A stretch of DNA of 64,000 nucleotides from Thermoanaerobaculia bacterium (GTDB lineage Bacteria; Acidobacteriota; Thermoanaerobaculia; Multivoradales; JAHEKO01), in contig CAMYOG010000010.1 of the NCBI GenBank assembly GCA_947259925.1, forward strand, positions 50,842-114,841. The letters run 5' to 3'. Positions 53,547 to 62,590 of the stretch are shown here, piece by piece. The position numbers and the translations under genes were made by a program. How positions within the stretch are numbered: the stretch's first letter is position 1; every line of letters begins with the position of its first letter. The notes beneath the pieces were generated by a model that was not told the DNA's origin, ran no database searches, and saw only the letters and a list, made by a program, of their open reading frames with translations.

Positions 53547-55961
53547 GTGCGAGTGAGGCGACGATCGACCGGCATCTCGATACTGATCGGACTGATGTTC
53601 GCCTGGTCGATGGCCCTGCCGCGAGCGGCGCTCGCCGACCTCTGGTACGAGCACTACGACGCCGCCGAGAAGGCGCTGGCGGACGAGAACTGGGCGACCG
53701 CGATCGAGGAGCTGACCAGCGCTCTGGAGAAGAAGGGTGACTCGGCGGCCCGGGCGCGGACCTACGGGATGAAGTTCAGTTCCTACTTCCCCTATCTGAA
53801 GCTGGGTATCGCCTACTACGAGCTCGGCCAGCTCGACGCCGCACTACAGGCGTTCGAGACCGAGGAGCAGCTGGGCGCGATCTCGCAGTCGCAGGAGTCG
53901 AGCGCCGAGCTCGAGCGGTACCGGCGCCTGGCGGAGGCGCGACGGGCGGCGAGTGTCGACCAGGAAGCGGCGCGAATCCGGCGGGTGGTCGAAGAGAGCA
54001 TGGCGAGCTTCACGCGGCTCGAGGAGGCGGGTGATCTCGAGGGGGCGATCGCCGCTCTCGGACAGGCCTTGGCGGTGTCGCCGGAGAACGCCGATGCGGC
54101 TGCGGCGCTCGATCGGTTGCGCTCGCAGCTGGCGGAGCGCCAGCAGCGGCAGGACGCTCTGGACCGAGCGTCGGTACTCGTGAGCCGGGGCCGGGAGCTG
54201 CTGACGGCGGGCTCGTTCAGCGAGGCTTCGAGCGTGCTCAGTCAAGCGCTGGCGATCGATGACGATCCCTCGACCCGCGCTCTCCTCGCCGAGGCCCAGC
54301 TGCGCCTGCGGGAGCAGCTCGCTGCCGACGAGCAGTCGCGCTCGCTGACCCGCGCCTTGACCGAGGCCGAGGAGCTACTCGCTGCCGGGCGCCTCGACGA
54401 CGCGCTCGAAAGGCTGCAGCCGGTGCTGGCGGTCGACCCGCAGAACCCCGCCGCCCGGGCGCTCGAGCGCCGACTGTTGGGTCGGCAGGAGGAGGCGACC
54501 GAGGAGAGAGTCCGGGTGGAGACCGTGCGCAAGCTCCTGGGAGACGCCAAGAGTGCGCTGAGTGCCGCACGGTTCGAGCAGGCGCTGACCGCCGCGAACC
54601 TGGTCCTGGCCGTCGACTCCGGGAACGAGACCGCCCTCGACTACCTCGCCCAGGCCTACCGGGCGATCAACGGGCGGTTGTTGGGCGTCTCTCCGCGCCA
54701 GAACTTCCCTCCGGCCGTCCGCTTCGCGGACCGGCGGCTGCAGCTCGAGGACGGCACCGTAGCCGAGTTCGTGAAGCACGCGCCGTTCTTGCTGACGGGT
54801 GTGGTCATCGACGACTCCGAGGTCGACATCGAGTTCTTCACGCCCGACGATCGACCACTGGAGGGCTCGGCCACGACCCAGGCTCTCGGCGATCTCTTCA
54901 TCACCGAGTTCCAGCTGGCGTTCGACCTGGAGCCAGGCCAGAACACTATCCGTCTGGTCGCTACCGACGCCCGGAGCGTCAGCTCGAGCGCCGAGTACGA
55001 GGTCTTTTACATCCGACCGTTCTTCCGGGCGCCCTGGTTCTACGCTCTACTGACCGCCCTGGTGGCGGCCGGCGCGGGTGCCGTCGTCCTGGTTCGGTCG
55101 CGGCGCCGTCGCCGGCTCCGTCGGCGCCGGTTCAACCCGTACATGGCTGGCGCGCCGGTGCTCGACGACCGGCTCTTCTTCGGCCGCGAGCAGCTGCTCG
55201 ATCGGATTCTGCAGACGCTGCACAACAACAGCCTGCTCCTGCACGGCGAACGGCGCATCGGCAAGACGACCCTGCAGCACCAGCTGAAGAAGCGTCTGGA
55301 GGCGCTCGAAGATCCGACGTACGACTTCTTCCCGGTCTACATCGATCTGCAGGGGACGCGCGAAGAGCAGTTCTTCGCCACCCTGGCGGCGGAGATCTTC
55401 GAGGGGCTCGGTCCGGTGCTGAACGGGCTCGAGCCGCGGACGGCGCTCGGCAGCGGCTACACCTATCGCGACCTGGTCGCCGATCTGCGCGCCGTCCTCA
55501 AGACCCTGCGTCGGCAGACCGCCAAGGACGTCCGGCTGGTCCTCCTGATCGACGAGGTCGACGAGCTCAACGCCTACGATCCGAAGGTCAACCAGAAGCT
55601 GCGCAGCCTGTTCATGAAGAGCTTCGCCGAGAACCTGGTGGCGGTCGTCTCCGGGGTCGCGATCAAGCGCGAATGGGACCGGGAGGGGAGTCCCTGGTAC
55701 AACTTCTTCGAGGAGGTCGACGTCGGACCGTTCGAGGCGGAGCACGCCCGGGCGTTGGTGGAGAGTCCGATCCGGGGCGTGTTTCAGCTCGAGGACGGAG
55801 TCGTCGAGCGCATCGTCGAGCTGACCTGCGGTCGACCGTACCGGATCCAGAGGCTCTGCATGAAGCTGGTCAGTCGCGCCTACGATCTGAGCCAGCGGAC
55901 GATCACCGTGGCGGACGTCGAAGCGATAGGAGATCCAGACAGCCGAGGGGCGTCATCGTGA
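53547..55961 (+). CDS. Periplasmic TPR / transmembrane / cytoplasmic ATPase protein
   Basis: An 804-residue protein. A signal-like segment (ISILIGLMFAWSMALPRAAL) leads to TPR-like helices at about 35-110 (YYELGQLDAALQAFETEEQL) and long helical repeats to about 375. A beta domain follows (FLLTGVVIDDSEVDIEFFTP). A membrane helix lies at about 494-516 (FYALLTALVAAGAGAVVLV) and is followed by RSRRRRRLRRRRF. The cytoplasmic part is a P-loop ATPase: Walker A GERRIGKTTL near 566, Walker B LVLLIDEVDEL near 664. GTG at 53547. It looks like a sensor that couples the periplasm to an ATPase. Its stop overlaps the next start as GTGA. Confidence 0.85.
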   Translation: MRVRRRSTGISILIGLMFAWSMALPRAALADLWYEHYDAAEKALADENWATAIEELTSALEKKGDSAARARTYGMKFSSYFPYLKLGIAYYELGQLDAALQAFETEEQLGAISQSQESSAELERYRRLAEARRAASVDQEAARIRRVVEESMASFTRLEEAGDLEGAIAALGQALAVSPENADAAAALDRLRSQLAERQQRQDALDRASVLVSRGRELLTAGSFSEASSVLSQALAIDDDPSTRALLAEAQLRLREQLAADEQSRSLTRALTEAEELLAAGRLDDALERLQPVLAVDPQNPAARALERRLLGRQEEATEERVRVETVRKLLGDAKSALSAARFEQALTAANLVLAVDSGNETALDYLAQAYRAINGRLLGVSPRQNFPPAVRFADRRLQLEDGTVAEFVKHAPFLLTGVVIDDSEVDIEFFTPDDRPLEGSATTQALGDLFITEFQLAFDLEPGQNTIRLVATDARSVSSSAEYEVFYIRPFFRAPWFYALLTALVAAGAGAVVLVRSRRRRRLRRRRFNPYMAGAPVLDDRLFFGREQLLDRILQTLHNNSLLLHGERRIGKTTLQHQLKKRLEALEDPTYDFFPVYIDLQGTREEQFFATLAAEIFEGLGPVLNGLEPRTALGSGYTYRDLVADLRAVLKTLRRQTAKDVRLVLLIDEVDELNAYDPKVNQKLRSLFMKSFAENLVAVVSGVAIKREWDREGSPWYNFFEEVDVGPFEAEHARALVESPIRGVFQLEDGVVERIVELTCGRPYRIQRLCMKLVSRAYDLSQRTITVADVEAIGDPDSRGASS

Positions 55962-58531
55962 CGCCGGTGCCGTTCGTGATCGGCCAGTGGGTGCGGGGGA
56001 GACGCTTCTATGGCCGGACCCGGATGATCGACGAGATCCTGAACGGCCACCGTGACGGCCACTGGATCCTCGGCACGCGGCGGATCGGCAAGACCTCGCT
56101 GCTCAAGCAGCTCGAGCAGCTGACCGGTGCCGAGTCGCCACCGCGCTACTTTCCGCTGTTCTGGGACCTCCAGGGCGCCGACGATCCCGACGAGCTACGG
56201 GCGGGCTTCACCGACGCTGTCCTCGACGCCGAGGAACGGCTGGAGCAGCTCGACATCGAGGCCGAAGAGCTTGGGGCCGACGACCTGTTCGCGTCGATGT
56301 CGCGCCTACGCCGGACGCTCCGGTCCAAGCGGCTCCGCCTGCTCTTGCTCTGCGACGAGGTGGAGGAGCTGATCAAGCTACACGAGAAGGACGCGGCCCT
56401 GTTGCGCAAGCTTCGTCACGCCATGCTGGCTTCGGAGGACGTCCGCTCGGTCCTGATGTCGACCGTACGACTCTGCGTGCTCGCCGACCAGCAAGGCGAC
56501 ACCTCTCCGTTCCTCCACGGGTTCAGTCCGCCCAGCTACATCAAGAACCTGACCACCGAGGAGGCTCGCCAGCTGGTCCGGCAGGATCACCTCGCGCCCG
56601 AGGCGCGGCCCCGGTTCAGCGACGACGAGGTCGAGGCGCTCTGCGCCCGATGCGACAACCACCCATACCTGCTCCAGCTGGTGGCCAAACGGCTGCTCGA
56701 GACCGGCGAGCTCGAGGCGGCGGTCGAGGAGGTCGCGGCCGACCAGATGGTCAGCTACTTCTTCTCGGTCGACTTCGACATGCTGGCCGACCGCGAACGA
56801 GAGATTCTGCGGCGGGTCGCGCGTGCTGATTCCGCCTCCAGCGCCTCGCTCGGGGCCGATCTGTCGCTCGCCGAGGCGCAGGTCCAGAGCGCGCTCCAGA
56901 ATCTCCAGAATCTGGGCTTCGTCCGTCGTGACGCCGAGCGCCGGGTGGTCCTGGCCAACTACTTCTTCCGTCGCTGGCTGACCGACCTCACCCCGAGCGT
57001 CGGGAGCCTGGCCGGCCGGAGCCGGGGTGCGAGCTCGGCCGGCGCCGACCCGGCCGCCGGGCCGACGGTGGCCTGGCCGGCCAACAGAGCGGTCCTGGAC
57101 GGCAGATACGAGCTCCGGCGCAGGGTCGGCGAGGGCGCGACCGGAGAGGTCTACGAGGCACACGATCGGATGCTCCAGACGAGGATCGCGATCAAGCTCC
57201 TGCGCGAGGAGTACGCCGGCAATCGGTTGGTGCTCGAGCGCTTCCGGCAGGAGATCCTGCTGTCGCGTAATCTCGGCCACCCGAACATCCTCCGTCTCTA
57301 CCACCTAGGCATCTCCGAGGGGCGCGCCTACCTGACCATGCAGTGGGTCGATGGTCAGACTCTCGCCGCGGAGATCGCCGCGAGGGCGCCCCTTCCGACC
57401 GAGAAGACGGCGTTCATCGGCGTGCGTCTGGCGTCGGCGCTCGAAGCCGCTCACTCGCACAACGTGCTGCATCGCGACATCAAGCCGCAGAACGTAATGA
57501 TGGAGCGGAGCGGCGAGCCGCTGGTGACCGACTTCGGCCTGGCCCGCTTGCTCGAGGGCCCCGGCGTGACCACCGCGGGCGTCTTCCTCGGCACCCCGAA
57601 CTACGTGTCCCCGGAACAGGCGTCGCTCAAGCCGCTCGACGAGCGGTCCGATCTCTATTCGCTGGGAGTGGTGCTGTTCGAGATGGCCACCGGGCGCTGT
57701 CCCTTCCGCGGCGAGAGCGCCGGCGAAGTGCTCGAAATGCACCGGAGCCAGCCGCCGCCCGATCCGCACGACATCGTTCCGGACCTGTCACCGGAGCTGG
57801 CGTCCCTGATCGCGCGCTGCCTTGCGAAGCGCCGGCAGGAGCGGATCTCGAGCGCCGCCGAGCTGCAGACGGGACTCGAGCGCCTGCTGCCAGGGAGGAG
57901 AGCGCCGGAGCACTCGGCCACTGTGGTCTCGCGGATCGGCCCTGCCGAGTCGGACCGGTTCGTCGACGACTCTCGTCCCGAGCCGGACGAGCTGATGCCG
58001 CTCGTCTACGACGAGCTGCGGCGGTTGGCGCGCGGCTTCCTGGCGCGCGAGCGGGTCGATCACACCCTGCAGCCGACGGCGCTGGTGCACGAGGCCTACG
58101 TCCGCCTGGCCGAGCAGAACCGGGTCGAATGGGCCGGCCGGACCCATTTCCTGGCGGTCGGTGCCAAGATGATGCGCAGGCTGCTGATCGACCACGCGCG
58201 TGCGCATGGCCGCCTCAAGCGGGGTGGGGCGGCGCAGAAGGTGACCCTGATCGAGGGTCTGGCCGGCGACCGCGGCAACGACCTCGGGCTGGAGGAGCTG
58301 CTCAGTCTCGATGCCGCCTTGGTCGAGCTGGAGAAGGTAAACGCGCGGCAGGCACTGATCGTCGAGCAACGGTTCTTCGGTGGCCTTACGGTGGCAGAGG
58401 TCGCCGAGGGCCTGGGCCTTTCGAAACGGACCGTCGAAGGGGAGTGGGCGACGGCCCGAGCCTGGCTGCGTCGGCGTCTGGCCTCGCAGCCAAGCCCGGA
58501 CCCCCTCGGCCCGGACGTCTCCGGCAGCTAG
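55958..58531 (+). CDS. ATPase - Ser/Thr protein kinase - ECF sigma factor fusion
   Basis: An 857-residue single protein. Residues about 1-340 are a P-loop ATPase related to that of the upstream protein: GTRRIGKTSLLKQLEQL near 38, LLLLCDEVEELIKL near 127. Residues about 384-645 are a complete PknB-type kinase: GEGATGEVYEAHD, IAIKLL, HRDIKPQN near 505, TDFGLAR and GTPNYVSPEQ. Residues about 670-857 are an ECF sigma factor of the type common in Acidobacteriota: MPLVYDELRRLARGFLARER, QPTALVHEAYVRLA and VAEGLGLSKRTVEGEWATAR. GTG at 55958 overlaps the upstream stop by 4 bases. Such kinase and sigma domains are normally on separate proteins. Phosphorylation or ATPase state may control the sigma part, which is inference. 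Confidence 0.9.
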   Translation: MTPVPFVIGQWVRGRRFYGRTRMIDEILNGHRDGHWILGTRRIGKTSLLKQLEQLTGAESPPRYFPLFWDLQGADDPDELRAGFTDAVLDAEERLEQLDIEAEELGADDLFASMSRLRRTLRSKRLRLLLLCDEVEELIKLHEKDAALLRKLRHAMLASEDVRSVLMSTVRLCVLADQQGDTSPFLHGFSPPSYIKNLTTEEARQLVRQDHLAPEARPRFSDDEVEALCARCDNHPYLLQLVAKRLLETGELEAAVEEVAADQMVSYFFSVDFDMLADREREILRRVARADSASSASLGADLSLAEAQVQSALQNLQNLGFVRRDAERRVVLANYFFRRWLTDLTPSVGSLAGRSRGASSAGADPAAGPTVAWPANRAVLDGRYELRRRVGEGATGEVYEAHDRMLQTRIAIKLLREEYAGNRLVLERFRQEILLSRNLGHPNILRLYHLGISEGRAYLTMQWVDGQTLAAEIAARAPLPTEKTAFIGVRLASALEAAHSHNVLHRDIKPQNVMMERSGEPLVTDFGLARLLEGPGVTTAGVFLGTPNYVSPEQASLKPLDERSDLYSLGVVLFEMATGRCPFRGESAGEVLEMHRSQPPPDPHDIVPDLSPELASLIARCLAKRRQERISSAAELQTGLERLLPGRRAPEHSATVVSRIGPAESDRFVDDSRPEPDELMPLVYDELRRLARGFLARERVDHTLQPTALVHEAYVRLAEQNRVEWAGRTHFLAVGAKMMRRLLIDHARAHGRLKRGGAAQKVTLIEGLAGDRGNDLGLEELLSLDAALVELEKVNARQALIVEQRFFGGLTVAEVAEGLGLSKRTVEGEWATARAWLRRRLASQPSPDPLGPDVSGS

Positions 58532-59211
58532 AACCGGTAGCCGGCTCCGATGCCGAAGATCGTCGAGTCGTAGCCGCTGCTGACTCTCAGTCCGTCGACT
58601 CCCTGACCCTCGAGGCTGCTGTCGAGGTAGGTGATGTGCGCCTGGAAGGACCAGCCCTTCTTGCCGAACGGCACACCCAGCCCAAGCGACAAACCGGGGG
58701 CGATGTCTTCATCGAAGTCGATCTCGGTACCGGCCCCGTGAGGACCAGCCGTCGTCCGCAGCTCGCCATACTGGATCAGAGCGATCAGCGGAGCCACGTA
58801 GACGTCGACGCGGCTCGCCGGCGTCAGATGGACGTCGAGACCGACGGTCAGCGGCGTGAAAGTGAGACTGTCGTACGCCACCCGGCTGGTGCCTCCGACG
58901 CGATACGCGCTGGCCTCGACGTCGACGCTGCCGCCGGTGAACAGGCCCAGGTCGATCCCCAGGCGACGCGAGAATCGGTACTCGCCGTTGACGCCGACGC
59001 CGCCTCCGGCATCGGTTCCGATGCGGCTGGTGCCCGCCGGACGGGTCAGCCCGGAGCTGCTGTGGTCGAGGTCGACCGCGGCGACATAGAAGCGCAGCTG
59101 CCAGCCGGGCTCGAACTCAGGGGTGGTGTCGGCGCTCGCCGGGCCGGGGGCGATCAGCAGCCCCACTCCGAGCAGCGCCGACAGTAGGTTGAAGGACGTT
59201 CTGTATCTCAT
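58528..59211 (-). CDS. OmpW-like outer-membrane protein
   Basis: A 227-residue small barrel protein. Signal peptide: LLSALLGVGLLIAPGPASA. The mature start PGWQLRFYVAAVDLDHSSSG and the strand pattern to GYDSTIFGIGAGYRF fit the OmpW/OmpX-type 8-strand barrels, and the terminal Phe is present. GGAAGGAGGAG precedes the ATG at 59211. It converges on the kinase-sigma gene with a 4-base overlap of stop codons. OmpW-like proteins pass or bind small hydrophobic molecules. Confidence 0.8.
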   Translation of the reverse strand: MRYRTSFNLLSALLGVGLLIAPGPASADTTPEFEPGWQLRFYVAAVDLDHSSSGLTRPAGTSRIGTDAGGGVGVNGEYRFSRRLGIDLGLFTGGSVDVEASAYRVGGTSRVAYDSLTFTPLTVGLDVHLTPASRVDVYVAPLIALIQYGELRTTAGPHGAGTEIDFDEDIAPGLSLGLGVPFGKKGWSFQAHITYLDSSLEGQGVDGLRVSSGYDSTIFGIGAGYRF

Positions 59212-59236
59212 GGTTCTCCTCCTTCCCGTGAAATGG

Positions 59237-59740
59237 TCATTGCCGTTCGGCTTCGAAGTCATCGACCAGCTGTCGGCAGCGGGCGGCGCCAACCGCCCGG
59301 CCGGCGATCGCGAAGTTGATCGAGACGCCGGTAGTCTCTTCACGCCCGATCGCGGCGCCCGCCAGCGAGCTCCTCGGTCCGCGAGAGTCGATGCGTCCGA
59401 AGCCTTCGACTTTGATCGGCAGGCCGCTCTCGTCGTCGATCAGATCGAAATCGAAGCCAATCCCGGAGCGCCGCTTGAGCTTCTCGCCCTCGACACGCCA
59501 CCAGGTGCCGCACTCGCCGTCGGTATCGCACATCGCGGTCGGCGTGAATCGGACACATCCGACGTCGAGTTCGTACGCCTCCGCCGAATCCGGCGAGAGG
59601 CCGATCGTCACCACGAAGTAGGTTCTACCGGCAGGTGCCCTGCCCGCGCTCGCCGGCGCGGCCGTGGCCAGCACTCCCACGATCAGGATCACGAGCGCGG
59701 CGTACAAGGGGCTCTTCATCGCTTGCTTTCTCTGTTTCAT
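59237..59740 (-). CDS. Exported protein, paralogue of the N-terminal domain of the next gene
   Basis: A 167-residue protein with a signal peptide (LYAALVILIVGVLATAAPAS). The mature part begins APAGRTYFVVTIGLSPDSAE, has four Cys that can pair (VGCVRF, MCDTDGECGTWW), then IKVEGFGRIDSRGPRSSLAG and AARCRQLVDDF. The same order of motifs is found at the start of the protein encoded at 59758-60825. GAGGAGAGAG precedes the ATG. Function unknown. Confidence 0.72.
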   Translation of the reverse strand: MKQRKQAMKSPLYAALVILIVGVLATAAPASAGRAPAGRTYFVVTIGLSPDSAEAYELDVGCVRFTPTAMCDTDGECGTWWRVEGEKLKRRSGIGFDFDLIDDESGLPIKVEGFGRIDSRGPRSSLAGAAIGREETTGVSINFAIAGRAVGAARCRQLVDDFEAERQ

Positions 59741-59757
59741 CTCTCTCTCCTCGGCTG

Positions 59758-60825
59758 CTAACCGATCTTGCGAATGCTCGACAGCAGGTCGGCGGTCACG
59801 TTGATGGCCGGGCTGCCGATGTACTCGAGAGTCGCGCCACCGGCGATGCTCCCTTCGATCCGGTCGCTCACCCGAACGGTGATCCGGGAGGGACCGGTGA
59901 CATCCACACTGGCCGTGCGGCTCTCGAGCTCTCTGGCGTCGTAGCGGCTGAGGCCCGAGATGACCAGCTCCTGGTGTTCGACGCGGCCCGCCGCGGTGAC
60001 CACCGAGACGCCGCTCAGATTGAGCGTGAACCGATCGGTCTGCAGGCCGGTAATGTCGACACCGACGACGCCCGACACGGTGAGCGCATCGAAGTCACGG
60101 ACGGTCACCTCCCACAGGATGTCGATGTGGTTCTGGAACGGTGCCGTCGGCTCCAGGATCAACTGTCCGTCGCGAACCTCCGACCTCAGGATCGGCAGCA
60201 GGTTGTCGTCGGCGGTGACCCGGAGCGACTCCGTAGCGCCGTGCCGGATCTCGATCCGCCCGACGCCGGACGCCACGACCGCGTGGAAATCACTGACATC
60301 ACGCTCCTCGGTGGCCGGAACTCCGGAGCCGATGATCGTGTCGTCGCCATCCGGAAGCGGAGACTCGCCGAGCAGATCGAGGCACTCCTGCCTGCCGACC
60401 TCCCGGGCGGCGAACGAGAAGTTGGCTCCCCGGCCGCCGTCGACCGGGACGAACCGGCCAGTCCCCGCCACCGAGCTCTTCTGGCCCTGGGTCTCGAGCC
60501 GGCCGACGCCCTCGAGCTGCATGAGCTCGCCGTCGTCCAGAGTGGTCAGATCGAACGAGAACGGCATCTGCGGTCCGAAGTCGGCGGTCGGTTGCCAGAC
60601 TCCGCAGACCACTCCGTCGATGGAGCAGAGCTTCTCTTCGTAGAACTCGAAGCACTCGGCTCGCATGCCGTAGGGACCCTCGAGTCCCATGGCGACGGTG
60701 TAGTAGGTCCTGCCGACCGGCGGCCTGGCGGCTACGGCAGGCTCCGCCAGCAGAGCGCAAGCCGACGAGAGCACCAGCAGCGCCAGCGACACCCGGCGGA
60801 TTCTTCGGTTTCGATAGCTCGTCAT
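59758..60825 (-). CDS. Exported protein with C-terminal DUF2807-like beta-helix
   Basis: A 355-residue protein with a signal peptide (VSLALLVLSSACALLAEPAV). Residues about 35-155 repeat the domain of the neighbouring small protein (VGRTYYTVAMGLEGPYG, LEGVGRLETQGQKSSVAGTG, FAAREVGRQECLDLL). Residues about 175-355 are a DUF2807-type (head-GIN) beta-helix: DVSDFHAVVASGVGRIEIRH, LRVTADDNLL, ITGLQTDRFTLNLSGVSVVT and ISGLSRYDARELESRT. Such domains occur in periplasmic or surface proteins of unknown role, sometimes adhesins. It is 17 bases upstream of the small paralogue. Confidence 0.8.
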   Translation of the reverse strand: MTSYRNRRIRRVSLALLVLSSACALLAEPAVAARPPVGRTYYTVAMGLEGPYGMRAECFEFYEEKLCSIDGVVCGVWQPTADFGPQMPFSFDLTTLDDGELMQLEGVGRLETQGQKSSVAGTGRFVPVDGGRGANFSFAAREVGRQECLDLLGESPLPDGDDTIIGSGVPATEERDVSDFHAVVASGVGRIEIRHGATESLRVTADDNLLPILRSEVRDGQLILEPTAPFQNHIDILWEVTVRDFDALTVSGVVGVDITGLQTDRFTLNLSGVSVVTAAGRVEHQELVISGLSRYDARELESRTASVDVTGPSRITVRVSDRIEGSIAGGATLEYIGSPAINVTADLLSSIRKIG

Positions 60826-61125
60826 CTCGGGCTCCTCCTCTTGACGTCGACTCGTCGGGCGGGCAATCGCGCTGATTGACCTTCACCGGGGAACGCGCCG
60901 TGGGGTCCGGGACCCCGCAAGTGGGGAGTCCAGGAGCTGGTTTGCGGAGATTCGCCGCGAATGTCGCGTCGGCCGTCAGAGGTGATGTCCAGAGGCCGCA
61001 TAGCCATGGAGTCGGAGCTCGAGCCACCCCACGGGGTGGGTCGAGCTCCTCGCGTGGGTGTTGAGTCGCCACCGCTCAACCGGGAGACTCGGGGACGACG
61101 TCCAGTCTGTGCAGACGAGGTGGCG
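60826..61125 (+). other. Intergenic region, divergent promoters expected
   Basis: This 300-base gap lies between the divergent DUF2807-like gene and outer-membrane paralogue 4. It must hold both promoters, but I see no confident -35/-10, sigma-54 or CTCGAA-GCGACT element, and no RNA-like hairpin. The frame of the next gene is open back to 60961 without a ribosome site. Confidence 0.4.
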
Positions 61126-62430
61126 ATGACGATCCGGGGCATTCTGGTGGTGCTTCTCGTCGGGTTGCTGGCGCCGGCCGGCATCACGGCCCAGGAGCCG
61201 ATCGTCCCGCTTCAGTTGAGCCTGTCCGACCCGGGAGCCCGCAGCATGGGCCTCGGCGGCGCGTTCGTCGCCCTCGCCGACGACGCGACCGCGGCGTTCT
61301 CGAACCCCGCCGGGCTGGTGCAGCTGGCGCGGCCGGAGGTGTCGATCGAGGGGCGTAGCTGGAGCTACTCGACCCCGTTCACCGAGCGCGGCAGGGTGGA
61401 GGGGCTGCCGAGCGGCTTCGGGATCGACACCGTCGAGGGGCTTCGGAGGGCCACGTCCGGGACGACGCTCTCCGGGGTGTCGTTCCTGTCGGTGGCCTAT
61501 CCGGGCGAGAACTGGACGCTCGCCTTCTTCCGCCATCAGCTCGCCAACTTCGAGTTCTCCAGCGAGACGCAGGGACTCTTTGGAGGCGGCAGCCGATGCT
61601 GTCAGACCCGGTTCTGGGACCAGCGGGTGACCACCGACCTGGACTTCGTGACCTACGGGCTATCGGGCGCCTATCGCGTCCATGAGCGGCTCGATCTCGG
61701 CTTCGGAGTCCTCTATCACCAGACGTCGCTATTTGCACGGGCCACGGTCTTCCTCTGGGACGAGGACACGCTCGAGAGCTTCTTCTCGCCCACCTCCTTC
61801 CTGCCGAGCCGGTCGCTGCTCAGCCAGACTCTGGTCTCCGACGACAGCTCCTGGGGTCTCGCCGGCGGCTTTCTGTGGCGGGTCACCGACAGCTGGCGGA
61901 TCGGAGGCGTCTACCGGCAGGGTCCCGAGACCGACATCGTGGTCGAGGCGACCGCGGGCCAGGCACTCGATCCGGGCGTTGCTCCGGGAACCGTGCTCGG
62001 GCGCATCCCAGGAGTGGCGATCGACCTGCCCTCGGTCTTCGGTCTGGGCTTCGCCTATCGCTCCCCGGACGGTAGCTCGACCGTCAGCTTCCAGTGGGAC
62101 CGCATCGACTACTCGCGCATCACCGACAGCCCCGGCCTCGAGGACGTGGTCGTCGACGACGCCGACGAGCTCCATCTCGGCGGCGAGTACGTCTTCGTGC
62201 GCTCGACGCCGATCGTCGCGGTCCGGGTAGGCGTGTGGCTCGATCCCGACCACGAGATCCGGGCAACCGTCGACGAGCCACTCCTGCGCGCCCTGCAGCC
62301 GCGCGGCGACGACGAGATACACTACGCCGCCGGCCTGGGCATCGCCTTCCGCCGGTACCAGATCGACCTCGGCGTCGATCTGGCGGATCGGGTGGATACG
62401 CTGGCGCTGTCGGCGATCTACAGCTTCTAG
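61126..62430 (+). CDS. Outer-membrane beta-barrel protein, OmpP1/FadL-like paralogue 4
   Basis: A 434-residue barrel protein. ATG at 61126 follows GACGAGG and starts a signal peptide (MTIRGILVVLLVGLLAPAGI). The mature start has LSDPGARSMGLGGAFVALAD and PEVSIEGRSWSYSTPF, and the end is VDTLALSAIYSF. It contains GGSRCCQTRF in a loop, with two adjacent Cys that the other paralogues do not have at this point. It stands alone, apart from the kinase operon. Ligand unknown. Confidence 0.85.
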   Translation: MTIRGILVVLLVGLLAPAGITAQEPIVPLQLSLSDPGARSMGLGGAFVALADDATAAFSNPAGLVQLARPEVSIEGRSWSYSTPFTERGRVEGLPSGFGIDTVEGLRRATSGTTLSGVSFLSVAYPGENWTLAFFRHQLANFEFSSETQGLFGGGSRCCQTRFWDQRVTTDLDFVTYGLSGAYRVHERLDLGFGVLYHQTSLFARATVFLWDEDTLESFFSPTSFLPSRSLLSQTLVSDDSSWGLAGGFLWRVTDSWRIGGVYRQGPETDIVVEATAGQALDPGVAPGTVLGRIPGVAIDLPSVFGLGFAYRSPDGSSTVSFQWDRIDYSRITDSPGLEDVVVDDADELHLGGEYVFVRSTPIVAVRVGVWLDPDHEIRATVDEPLLRALQPRGDDEIHYAAGLGIAFRRYQIDLGVDLADRVDTLALSAIYSF

Positions 62431-62590
62431 TGAATGTCGCTAGCGCGCCACCCGATCGGGCAGGTTGTCGTGCCCGCCTGGTCGGGTTGCCGGAGCCGCG
62501 TTTCCGGGTGTTCCGACGAAAAGAGCGGCCGGTCTAGCGTCCGGGCAGCGTCAGGACCCGAGTCGCGGCTCGACCGAGGCCTTCGGAGCG

